64,000 nt of DNA from an uncultured Alphaproteobacteria bacterium (lineage in GTDB: Bacteria > Pseudomonadota > Alphaproteobacteria > Rs-D84): NCBI GenBank assembly GCA_934255455.1, contig CAKQNS010000005.1:4816-68815 (forward strand), written 5' to 3'. Numbering within the stretch: position 1 is the stretch's first letter; every line of letters starts with the position of its first letter. Of the stretch, positions 52,468 to 62,000 are shown in pieces. Both the position numbers and the translations under genes were made by a program. The notes beneath the pieces were generated by a model. The model was not told where the DNA came from. It did no database searches and was given only the letters and a program-made list of their open reading frames with translations.

Positions 52468-55400
52468 TCTATTTCCACCTTTATCCCCAGGGCAATTAAA
52501 TCCTTGGCCGTGGTGGCACCCAATTCAACCCCGGTTGGCAATGCAATAGATGCCGTTTTGTCCGCCCCGTGTAAAATCAGCACCACACGGGTCCCACCAT
52601 GCGGCAACGACCCCAGCGCTTTTTTTACACTGGGCAATACATCTTTGGTATATATATCCAGGGTTAATTTGCGTGCAACCTTGGCCACCCATTGGGTCAG
52701 CGGAATGATTGAATCAACAAATATGGACACACGGTCGTCGCGCGCCGATGTTTTCCCAGAAATCAGCACTACATTTTCGCCCGCCAGCATTTGACCAAAT
52801 ATTGCCGCCGATTCCCCAAACGCCACCGCATCAATATTACCAAAACTGTCTGAGGCATTTATGGTTATCATATCTTTGCCGGTTTTGGTGCGACGACGCG
52901 AGAAAGAATTTACATTTGCTGCAATCTGTACCGGTTTGCGGTCGCCCAAGTCAATCAGTGTGGCGCTGGTGGCCAATTTGGCACGTTGAATTAAATGTTT
53001 ATATTGGTCTAACGGATGTGCCGATATATAGAATCCCAACGCCATCAATTCGTTTTCCAAACGCTGGCCAAATGTCCAGGGCGCGGTCCGCGGCAGATTT
53101 TTCAACAACCGATCATCGGCCACATCATCTTCTATTGTATTTGCAAACAGCGACAATGAATTCGCACCGTCTTTGGATTTAGATGCATATAACAAAATTG
53201 CATCGGCATTCATAAATATCGCCGCACGATTTGGACACAACGAATCCAGAACACCAACGCGGGCGAATGCCTCGAGTATTCGTTTATTCATAATCGGTGC
53301 ACATCGTTTTGCAAAATCGGTCAAGTTTTTGAATTTGCCATGTGCGTTGCGTTCCGCCACAATCGCATCAGTTGCCGCCGTGCCAACACCCTTTATCGCG
53401 GCCAATGCATATATGATTTTCCCATCACGCACCGTGAATAATGATTCACTGGCATTGATGTCCGGTGGCACAATTGTAATGTTAAAATTGGCCTTGGCAT
53501 CATCAACGAACAGCGCCAATTGGTCGGTGTCGTTCAGGTTGCTGGACATAGATGCCGCCAAAAATTCCGGTGTAAAATTCGCCTTCAAATACGCGCATTG
53601 GTTTGCAACGATGGAATATGCAATCGCGTGCGATTTGTTAAATGCGTATTTTGCAAATTCTTTGAACTTTTCCCACAGATCTTTGGCTTGTTCGCGATTC
53701 AGGGTGTTTTCTTTCTCGCAGCCATCCAAGAATTGAATTTCCAGTTGCGCCAACAGTTCCAGTTTCTTTTTACCCATGGCTTTACGCACGGTGTCCGATT
53801 GCCCGCGGGTAAATCCGGCCAATGCGCGCGTCAGCATCATCACCTGTTCCTGGTACACGATAATGCCGTATGTTTCCTTTAATATAGGCTCGGCCTTGGG
53901 GTGAACATATTCAATTTTTTCCTCGCCATGCATACGGGCAATAAATTGTGGAATAAATGCAATTGGGCCCGGGCGGTTCAGTGCATTTAACGCCGAAATT
54001 TCCAAGAAACTGGTCGGGCGCATTTTGCGCAATGTTTGCTGTACAAACGGGGCATCGAACTGGAATATGCCTTCGGTCAAGCCGCGTTGCCATAAATCCA
54101 TTGTTTTTGCATCATCAACCGGTATTTTATCCAAATCTATGTTGATGCCGCGGGTTTGCTGAATTAAACGCACCGCGTATTTCAACACAACCAGCGTTTC
54201 CAAACCCAAAAAGTCAAATTTAATCAACCCCGCCGATTCCAAATAATGTCCATCAAATTGGCACGATGGCAGCGGGTTGGCTGGGTCACGGTAAACCGGT
54301 GCAATCTTGGTCGTTGGGCGGTCGCCGATAACAACGCCGCACGCGTGCTGGCCCAGGTTGCGGATAGAGCCCTCTAATTCCTCGGCAATGGATACGACCT
54401 TGTTCATATCATTGTCTGTTTGTAATATATATTGCATTTCAGATGATGCATCCACTGCGTCTTTTAACTTCTTGGCGTCCTGGGGAATCAATTTAGATAA
54501 CCGATCTGATTTTGAATAGGGAATACCATACACGCGCCCAATATCGCGAATTGCGCCACGGGCCTGCAGGCTGCCAAATGTAATAATGCGGCACACAGAA
54601 TCATGGCCATATTTATCGCAAATATACGCCAACACTCGTTCAATCCCAGTCGGTTCAAAATCGACATCGAAATCTGGCATGGAAATACGATCTGGGTTCA
54701 AGAAACGTTCAAACAGCAATCCGTACTTTAACGGGTTTACATGCGTAATGCCCAATGCCCACGCCACAATAGAACCCGCACCCGAACCACGACCGGGCCC
54801 CGTCAAAACATCGTTTTTACGGCACCAATCAATATAGTCCGCAACAATCAGGAAATATCCCGGGAATCCCATATTTATAATAACGCCCAATTCAAATTCG
54901 GCCTGGTCAAAATAGGGTTGGGTGTCGGTAATACCTTGTTCTTGCATGCGTGCTGTCAACCCCGACATAGTATGGTCGCGCAACATTTGACATTCGTTTT
55001 CTAAATCGTCACCGAACCGGGGCAACAATGGCTTTTCATGAACATTCACCATAAATCCGCAACGCCGCGCAATTTCGACAGTGTTTTCGTATGCCTCGGG
55101 CAAATCGGAAAATAATTCCAACATTTCTTCGGGCGATTTGAAATATTGCTCGGACGATTTGCGGGGGCGGTCGGGGTCAATAACCTTGGTCTGGCCCAAA
55201 ACGCAGGACAGGGCATCTTCGGCCTCGTAATCCGATGAGGACGCAAACATAACATCATTGGTTGCAACAATTGGAATGTTTAACTCACGCGCCAGTTTCA
55301 AAAATCCAGGCTCTGTTTTTATTTCATCCACCAATCCGTGACGTTGAATTTCCATATAAAATCGGTCGCCAAATATTGAAACAAATTGTTCGGCATATAT

Positions 55401-55874
55401 CCGCGCCTGGGCATCTTGGGCATTTAATAATGCCATACCAATTGGGCCGGTGTGCGCGCCCGACAAACAGATAACCCCCGTCGCGTGTGATGCCAATTCA
55501 TCAAATGTGATATATGGCCCCAAATGATGATTTTCCGTGCGCATGTACATAATACGACTGAGTTCACACAGGTTCAAATACCCGGTATGATTTTGTGCCA
55601 ACAATTCAATTTTTGACAACGACGACGCACGTAGTATTTTTGGGTCGATATTGTGATGATTTAATGATATTTCAACACCGATTATAGGCTGTAATTTTTT
55701 TGATGGCATAACATCAGAAAACTCGGCACAGCCAGACATCAAATTCGTATCTGTCAACGCACACGCAGACATTCCGGCGGCCGCACACAATTTGGGTAAT
55801 TCTTTGACCTGGATTGTGCCAACCCCCATGGACAGACGCGTATGTGTACGAAGATGAACGAATTGATTTTCCAT
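52464..55874 (-). CDS. dnaE: DNA polymerase III alpha subunit
   Basis: Replicative polymerase. The 1136-residue protein starts MENQFVHLRTHTRLSMGVGTI (PHP domain), with YIDWCRKNDVLTGPGRGSGAGSIVAWALGIT, PDFDVDFEP (catalytic Asp residues), KMRPTSFLEISALNALNRPGP and the OB-fold part ENVVLISGKTSARDDRVSIF near the end. Length is normal. The promoter -10 ends 6 nt before this ATG, so the in-frame extension is not used and the mRNA is probably leaderless. rsmH overlaps its stop. Confidence 0.97.
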   Translation of the reverse strand: MENQFVHLRTHTRLSMGVGTIQVKELPKLCAAAGMSACALTDTNLMSGCAEFSDVMPSKKLQPIIGVEISLNHHNIDPKILRASSLSKIELLAQNHTGYLNLCELSRIMYMRTENHHLGPYITFDELASHATGVICLSGAHTGPIGMALLNAQDAQARIYAEQFVSIFGDRFYMEIQRHGLVDEIKTEPGFLKLARELNIPIVATNDVMFASSSDYEAEDALSCVLGQTKVIDPDRPRKSSEQYFKSPEEMLELFSDLPEAYENTVEIARRCGFMVNVHEKPLLPRFGDDLENECQMLRDHTMSGLTARMQEQGITDTQPYFDQAEFELGVIINMGFPGYFLIVADYIDWCRKNDVLTGPGRGSGAGSIVAWALGITHVNPLKYGLLFERFLNPDRISMPDFDVDFEPTGIERVLAYICDKYGHDSVCRIITFGSLQARGAIRDIGRVYGIPYSKSDRLSKLIPQDAKKLKDAVDASSEMQYILQTDNDMNKVVSIAEELEGSIRNLGQHACGVVIGDRPTTKIAPVYRDPANPLPSCQFDGHYLESAGLIKFDFLGLETLVVLKYAVRLIQQTRGINIDLDKIPVDDAKTMDLWQRGLTEGIFQFDAPFVQQTLRKMRPTSFLEISALNALNRPGPIAFIPQFIARMHGEEKIEYVHPKAEPILKETYGIIVYQEQVMMLTRALAGFTRGQSDTVRKAMGKKKLELLAQLEIQFLDGCEKENTLNREQAKDLWEKFKEFAKYAFNKSHAIAYSIVANQCAYLKANFTPEFLAASMSSNLNDTDQLALFVDDAKANFNITIVPPDINASESLFTVRDGKIIYALAAIKGVGTAATDAIVAERNAHGKFKNLTDFAKRCAPIMNKRILEAFARVGVLDSLCPNRAAIFMNADAILLYASKSKDGANSLSLFANTIEDDVADDRLLKNLPRTAPWTFGQRLENELMALGFYISAHPLDQYKHLIQRAKLATSATLIDLGDRKPVQIAANVNSFSRRRTKTGKDMITINASDSFGNIDAVAFGESAAIFGQMLAGENVVLISGKTSARDDRVSIFVDSIIPLTQWVAKVARKLTLDIYTKDVLPSVKKALGSLPHGGTRVVLILHGADKTASIALPTGVELGATTAKDLIALGIKVEIE

Positions 55875-55880
55875 GCCGCC

Positions 55881-55910
55881 ACAATAGCAAATTTTGTCCC
55901 CCAATCGCAA
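55881..55910 (-). promoter_or_regulatory. Promoter of dnaE, leaderless
   Basis: TTGCGA (55905-55910), an 18-nt spacer and TATTGT (55881-55886) on the minus strand, with 6 nt to the ATG at 55874. The -10 is weaker than at recN. Confidence 0.55.
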
Positions 55911-55961
55911 CCAGATATTTACCAAAATGCAGATTTTTCTGTTGACACGGAATCAACTTTG

Positions 55962-55983
55962 AAAAACGGGGCGTTTGCCCCGT
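55962..55983 (-). terminator. Terminator of secA
   Basis: Stem ACGGGGC/GCCCCGT with loop AAAC and five T on the minus strand. Confidence 0.92.
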
Positions 55984-55987
55984 CTTT

Positions 55988-58603
55988 CTAGTGCAGTTTT
56001 CCACAGCAATGTTTGTATTTTAATCCCGAACCACACGGGCATGGCGCATTACGACGCGCCTCCATCCCCGATGCCTGGTTCAACGCCGCATCGTGTTGCG
56101 CGCGTTGCTGTTCGGTGGCATCAACATCCGCACGTGTCAATTCCATGCGCGAAATGTACGACACAGACATAATTTTGAAATTATTTATGGTGTTCTTGAA
56201 CAATTCCAATGCCTCGCGTTTATATTCATACAGCGGGTTTTTCTGGGCATATCCACGCAAACCAATTGCCGTTTGCAAATAATCCATCTGTTGCAGATGG
56301 CGTTTCCAAACCGCATCCAACGCCCCCAGCATCATTTGGCGCGACGCCATTTGCATCATTTCGGGGCCATATTTTTCGGTCTGTTGCGCATAACGACGCA
56401 TGGCCAGATTCTGTAAAATCTCGTACGCTTTGCGTTCGGTGATTTCTTCGTCTGTTTTCCATTTTTCAATGTCGGTAATATCCAATGCAAACACACGAAC
56501 CATGGCATCGTGAATACCGTTTGTATTCCAATCCATTGGGTGCGATTTTTCTGGAATATTATTTTCACAAATAATTTCCACCACATCGCCAATCATTTCA
56601 CGTGCCAGTGGCGCCAAATCGTCGCTGGTCATCAAATCGTCGCGCTGTTTATACACAACACCGCGCTGTTCATTCATAACATTGTCGTATTTCAACAATT
56701 CTTTGCGCGCTTCAAAATAACGGGCCTCGACACGTTTCTGGGCCTTTTCCAACGCCTTGGTTATCCATGGGTGAGTAATGGCCTCGCCCGGTTTCAAACC
56801 CAAAGTGGTCAACATACCATTCAAACGCGCCGCACCAAATATGCGCATTAAATCGTCGTCCAATGCCAAAAAGAATTTAGAATCACCTGGGTCACCCTGG
56901 CGGCCGCTGCGCCCACGCAACTGGTTATCAATACGGCGGGATTCATGGCGTTCGGTGCCAATCACATACAAACCGCCCGCGTCCAAAACGATTTTCTTGT
57001 TTTGTTCAATACGGTCGTATATTTCTTTCTTTTTGTCTTCGTAATCTGGGGCATCTGCATCCAGTTCAGCAATTAAATCTTCGGCATTACCACCCAATTT
57101 AATATCGGTCCCACGCCCAGCCATATTTGTCGCAATGGTGACCGCACCCGGCGCCCCCGCCTGGGATACAATCTTGGCCTCGGATTCATGATGTTTTGCG
57201 TTCAAAACCGCGGGATTGATATGCAATTTCTTGCGCACAATTGCCGCCAATTCTTCGGATTTTTCAATCGACACGGTGCCAACCAAAACAGGTTGCTTTC
57301 TGTCCATGCATTCTTGAATTTGTTTAATAATCGCATCGTATTTTTCTTCTTTGTTGCGATAAATTTCGTCATGGTGGTCAACACGCGCCACCGGGCGATT
57401 GGTCGGAATCGACACCACGCGCAGTTTGTAAATTTCTTCAAACTCGGCGGCCTCGGTCATGGCGGTACCCGTCATACCAGACAATGTGTCATACAAACGG
57501 AATAAATTCTGGTATGAAATACTGGATACGGTTTGATTTTCTGGTTGAACCTTTACATGTTCTTTGGCCTCTATCGCCTGGTGCAGCCCCTTGCCAAAAC
57601 GGCGGCCGGTCATAACACGTCCGGTAAATTCATCGACAATCAGAATTTCCCCATCGCGCACAACATAGTTCACATTTTTCTGGTACAGATGATGCGCCAA
57701 CAACGATTGTTGAATATGCATAACCAACGCCGCATTTTCAGACGCATATAAATTGTCGCCCACCAATAAACCCGCATCTTTTAACAACCGTGTAATTGTA
57801 TCAACCCCGGTTTCGGTCAATGTGACATGACGGTCTTTTTCGTCCTTTTTATAATCGGTTGGTGCCAATTGTGCAACCACTGTATCAACCTGGACGTACA
57901 GTTCGCTGGTATCTTCGGCCGGTCCCGAAATAATCAACGGGGTGCGGGCCTCGTCAATTAAAATGCTGTCAACTTCGTCGACAATGGCAAAATACAATGG
58001 GCGCAAAACCTGTTGACCTTTGGAAAATTTCATATTATCGCGCAGATAGTCAAACCCCAATTCGGAATTGGTCACGTATGTAATATCACACGCGTATGCC
58101 GCACGGCGTTCGTCGTCGGTCATGTCGTGTTGAATCGTGCCGATGGTCAATCCCAAGAAACGATAAACCTGGCCCATCCATGCGGCGTCACGCGATGCCA
58201 AATAATCGTTCACCGTAATCAGATGCGCACCGCGACCGTGCAAAGCCTTTAAGAATAATGCCAATGTGGCAACCAATGTTTTACCTTCACCGGTTTTCAT
58301 TTCGGCAATTTGACCGCCGGTCAAAACCATACCACCAATCATCTGAACATTAAAATGGCGCAATCCAATCGTACGAACAGACGCCTCGCGCACCAGGGCA
58401 AACGCATCGGGCAAAATGTTTTTTTCTTTTTCACCGGCCTGCAACCGCGCGCGCAGATTTTGTGTTTGTTCGCGCAGTTGATCATCGGTCATTGCATGGT
58501 ATTTTGGTTCCAAATCGTTTATCAGCGACACCGTTTTATCATAAGATTTTACCAACCGGTCATTCGCCGACCCCAGAACTTTTGTAATAATATTCTTTAA
58601 CAT
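55988..58603 (-). CDS. secA: Preprotein translocase ATPase SecA
   Basis: Motor of Sec export. The 871-residue protein has MKTGEGKTLVA (Walker A), LITVNDYLASRDA, DYLRDNM, AIVDEVDSILIDEARTPLIISG (Walker B), MTGTAMTEAAEF, VGTVSIEKSE, ATNMAGRGTDIKLGG, and the C-terminal zinc motif APCPCGSGLKYKHCCGK. Length is normal. It would export the many signal-peptide proteins in the window. Confidence 0.98.
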   Translation of the reverse strand: MLKNIITKVLGSANDRLVKSYDKTVSLINDLEPKYHAMTDDQLREQTQNLRARLQAGEKEKNILPDAFALVREASVRTIGLRHFNVQMIGGMVLTGGQIAEMKTGEGKTLVATLALFLKALHGRGAHLITVNDYLASRDAAWMGQVYRFLGLTIGTIQHDMTDDERRAAYACDITYVTNSELGFDYLRDNMKFSKGQQVLRPLYFAIVDEVDSILIDEARTPLIISGPAEDTSELYVQVDTVVAQLAPTDYKKDEKDRHVTLTETGVDTITRLLKDAGLLVGDNLYASENAALVMHIQQSLLAHHLYQKNVNYVVRDGEILIVDEFTGRVMTGRRFGKGLHQAIEAKEHVKVQPENQTVSSISYQNLFRLYDTLSGMTGTAMTEAAEFEEIYKLRVVSIPTNRPVARVDHHDEIYRNKEEKYDAIIKQIQECMDRKQPVLVGTVSIEKSEELAAIVRKKLHINPAVLNAKHHESEAKIVSQAGAPGAVTIATNMAGRGTDIKLGGNAEDLIAELDADAPDYEDKKKEIYDRIEQNKKIVLDAGGLYVIGTERHESRRIDNQLRGRSGRQGDPGDSKFFLALDDDLMRIFGAARLNGMLTTLGLKPGEAITHPWITKALEKAQKRVEARYFEARKELLKYDNVMNEQRGVVYKQRDDLMTSDDLAPLAREMIGDVVEIICENNIPEKSHPMDWNTNGIHDAMVRVFALDITDIEKWKTDEEITERKAYEILQNLAMRRYAQQTEKYGPEMMQMASRQMMLGALDAVWKRHLQQMDYLQTAIGLRGYAQKNPLYEYKREALELFKNTINNFKIMSVSYISRMELTRADVDATEQQRAQHDAALNQASGMEARRNAPCPCGSGLKYKHCCGKLH

Positions 58604-58648
58604 AACTTTTCCTTGTCTTTTTCCCCAGATTTATAGCAATTTTGCACC

Positions 58649-58676
58649 TTGCGGTCAAGATACTTTATGATATAAT
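58649..58676 (+). promoter_or_regulatory. Promoter of the small ORF at 58753
   Basis: TTGCGG (58649-58654), a 16-nt spacer and TATAAT (58671-58676). Leader of about 70 nt. Confidence 0.6.
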
Positions 58677-58752
58677 GCAAATACATAAACAAACAAGTGG
58701 CAATGGTAATTTTTTCCTGATATTCGCCACACAGCAGGGGGGATTTATTATT

Positions 58753-58965
58753 ATGCGTGAACCAATTCAACAACTGAACACATCAAATATCACCAGCGAG
58801 GTATTCGTTATCGCACCGACACAATTGGACTTTATTGCACAAATTTTTGCTGACAATGTTGCCGATGCCATGAATCTGCGCACATTTGCACCAAAAATTC
58901 GACAGATAGCAACCCAATCATTACGCACGGCATTGTCGGCCGCGCGTCACGCCGGGGAAAGATAA
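58753..58965 (+). CDS. Small hypothetical protein
   Basis: A 70-residue protein starting MREPIQQLNTSNITSEVFVIAPTQLDFIAQIFADNVADAMNLRTF. AGGGGGGA is placed 10-12 nt before this ATG, which is why I prefer it to in-frame starts upstream that overlap the promoter. No signal peptide or membrane helix. It has a promoter and a terminator of its own, so it is probably expressed. No family recognised. Confidence 0.6.
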   Translation: MREPIQQLNTSNITSEVFVIAPTQLDFIAQIFADNVADAMNLRTFAPKIRQIATQSLRTALSAARHAGER

Positions 58966-58986
58966 CCTGTTTTTATTTCTAAAAAC

Positions 58987-59012
58987 AAAGTGCGCCATTC
59001 GGCGCACTTTTT
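58987..59012 (+). terminator. Terminator shared by the 58753 and 59022 genes
   Basis: Stem AAGTGCGCC/GGCGCACTT with loop ATTC, flanked by A and T runs. The same hairpin occurs at 20913-20934. Confidence 0.88.
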
Positions 59013-59021
59013 ACATTCATA

Positions 59022-62000
59022 CTACCACTGTTCTAATCTGAAATTCTGAACATCAGACGGCGTCACCGTGGCGGAATCATTCCCGTACCATGTAAACGCT
59101 ACATATTTTGCGTTGGTCTCGGTCGTGAATGTGAATCCGGTCCGTTTATTGTTGGCACGCGACAACATCGATTTGTTCGCGTCGTATGTTGCGTAAATCA
59201 GACTTGGCACCGCCGTCGAAGTATATGTCACGGTGTACTGTGTGTTTGGTTCAACCGGTATATAGTCCGTACGCAGACGCTTGGTTGTATTGGTGAACGG
59301 CCCCGACATTGATACCTGGCCCTGGACAATCGGACGTTCAATTGATTCTGTGGCATCGTTATGCACAGAATATACGGTACCACCCTTGTTCACACGGAAT
59401 TTGCCATAGGTTGTGCCCCGGGTCATATTGCCATAGAACACGGTGCCATTTATATCTACGTTCAACGACGGGGTTGTTTTCTTGGTATTGCGCAGATATA
59501 TTGTGTGGTTGCCCGCGTGCAATATCCGTCCGCAATCGCCGGCCTCGTCGGCACCAGCGCCATATCCAATGGTGGTCAATCCACTGCCGCACTGGGTACG
59601 GGTCAATCCACCGGTTGCCGACCAATACCCCGCACCAACCGCAATACACGCGTTCGACAATACCGTTGCACGGGTCGATGCAGACTGTGATTTATTATAA
59701 TATCCACCATCACAGCTCAAGCCATCCTTTAATAACCAGCATGTCGATGCGCCGTTGCTGGTGCTGGTACCGTAATCGTTATCCGAACCCAAATAGCACG
59801 CATCATTTACCAAGGTACCGTGGTCAATTCTGGAATTAAATATCGCCTGGCATTTGGTCTTGGTCGTGTGGTCGCCAATTGCCCCGGTATTATAATACGA
59901 ATACCGTGCCAATGCATCTGCGTACTTGGTTGCCGTTGGGCATGTGGTGCACTTGGTCGCACCGGCCGCGTCGGTATATGTTGCACCCGTGCATGCCGTT
60001 TGTGCGGTTGCACCATTGGTGTCCACATAATACCCGGCGTCGGATTTAACACATGCCGTGGCCAGGCTTGAACCCGTGTTCGGATTGTATGTGCCCGCCG
60101 TGCATAATGTGCGACCACCAATGCCGCCCCAGTTCACGATTGTGCCACCCGCACAATATCCACCGGCCGCGCAAACTGTTTCCATATCATCATTTTCCGT
60201 TTTAATGTATTTGCCCGCGGTTGTTTTTGCCTGGCATTGATCAATGCGGATTTTGCCATCTGTCGTATTGTGCGTGTAAATGGTTGGGCACTCGTCACAC
60301 TTGGTCAATGTGCCACCGCCCGAGTATGTCGCCCCAATGCAAATCGAGCACGCGATGCCATTTACATAATATCCCGCTTGTGCTGACAGGGCCGCATTCA
60401 CTGTGCTGGCGCCCCATGCGGTGCTGCTGGTTGCCGTTTGTTTCAGTCCGCCCGATACGCAGTGTTCCGGCGCACCCGTTGTTTGCTGACACTGGGTGTA
60501 TGATGTCCACCCTGTGCCGGTCGTGTTGGATTTGTCCCATCCACTTGTGACGGTTGGGCACGATGTGCACGATGACATTCCGGTTTTATCCGCGTACGAC
60601 CAATTCGCACACGCCGTTGGATTTACCGCGCCCGCCACACAAGACGAACCCTTTGGGCAAATTGTGCACGATGTTGCGGTTGCTGATGCATAGTACCCGG
60701 CCTTGGACGACAATTTATTCAATAATGCAATGGTGGTGCTGTACGCGGTCGCGCTGGTTGCCGTGCGTTTAACCGAACCACTGGCGCAATTTGCCGGTGT
60801 TTGGTATTCATAGCATGCGCTGTACGATGTCCATCCGGTACCTGTACCCAATGTCCAACCGGTATCCGCCGTCGGACATGATGCGCAATTGGTCACGGTG
60901 CCACCCGCGCTGTACTTTGCGCCACTGCACTGTTCACATGTTTGACCACTGACAATGGATCCTGCCTTGGCCTGTAACGGGACACTGATGGTGCTGGCGC
61001 CCCATGTGGTTCCATTCGTTGCGTTCTTTTTCAATTGACCCGCACTGCAATATGTGCTGACGCTGGTTGCCGCCTTGGTCTCAAAGCAGCTTGTCACCGC
61101 ACTCCATCCCTTGCCAGTGCCGGCCGTCCATCCAGATTCCGCAGATGGGCACGCCGCACATGATGTTGCGGTGCCGCCTGCGCTGTATACTGCACCATTG
61201 CACTGTGTGCACGCCGCCGCGGCCTGGTTATTGTTGCTTATAATATACCCGCCGTTTGCCGTCACGGAATAGGTCGTCGTTGGCCACGCAGTGCCAGAGT
61301 AGGTCACAGTGTTCGTCGTCACCGTTTTGCATCCACTCAATGTCTTTGATGGGCCGGTATATTTACACGCCGTGTTTGCGGTCGAGCCCACCGCCGAACT
61401 ATATGTACCACCCGAAACCGATACGCCGGACAGACTGCTGCACTGTTTCATCACGCCCGATGCGCACCATGTGCCACTGGTACATTGGGTTTGACCAGTA
61501 CATTTGTCATCACCCGTGCAACCCGTGGTGTAATAACCACTGCTGACGGTGCTGCATGCCGATGCGCCCGCCGCACTGTATTTCGTGCGACCGGTACATG
61601 CACTGCACGATGATGTGCTGCCATAATACACGGTATGAGCACCTTTGTACGTACCGGCGGCGCAAGTGCCCCAATTAGTACTGTTTTGACCCGCGGTGCC
61701 GATATAGTGTCCACCATTGACACTGATTGCACACTGACTGGCGGCTGTCTTGCCGTTGCTGATATCATTTGTATATCCGTCTGGGCATAATTCACACAAT
61801 GTTGCCGTACCGCCCGCACTGTATGTAGAGCCGATACATTGTGTACAGGTCTGGCCGTTTACAATCGCACCTGGCTTCGCGGTCAATGCGGTGCTGATTG
61901 TGCTGGCGCCCCATGTGGTTCCATTCGTTGCGTTCTTTTTCAATTGACCCGCACTGCAATATGTGCTGACACTTGTCGCTGCCTTGGTTTCAAAGCAACT

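Noticed and set aside
59309..59839. Plus-strand frames inside the giant Cys-rich gene
   Set aside because: They mirror the biased codon use of the large minus-strand gene.
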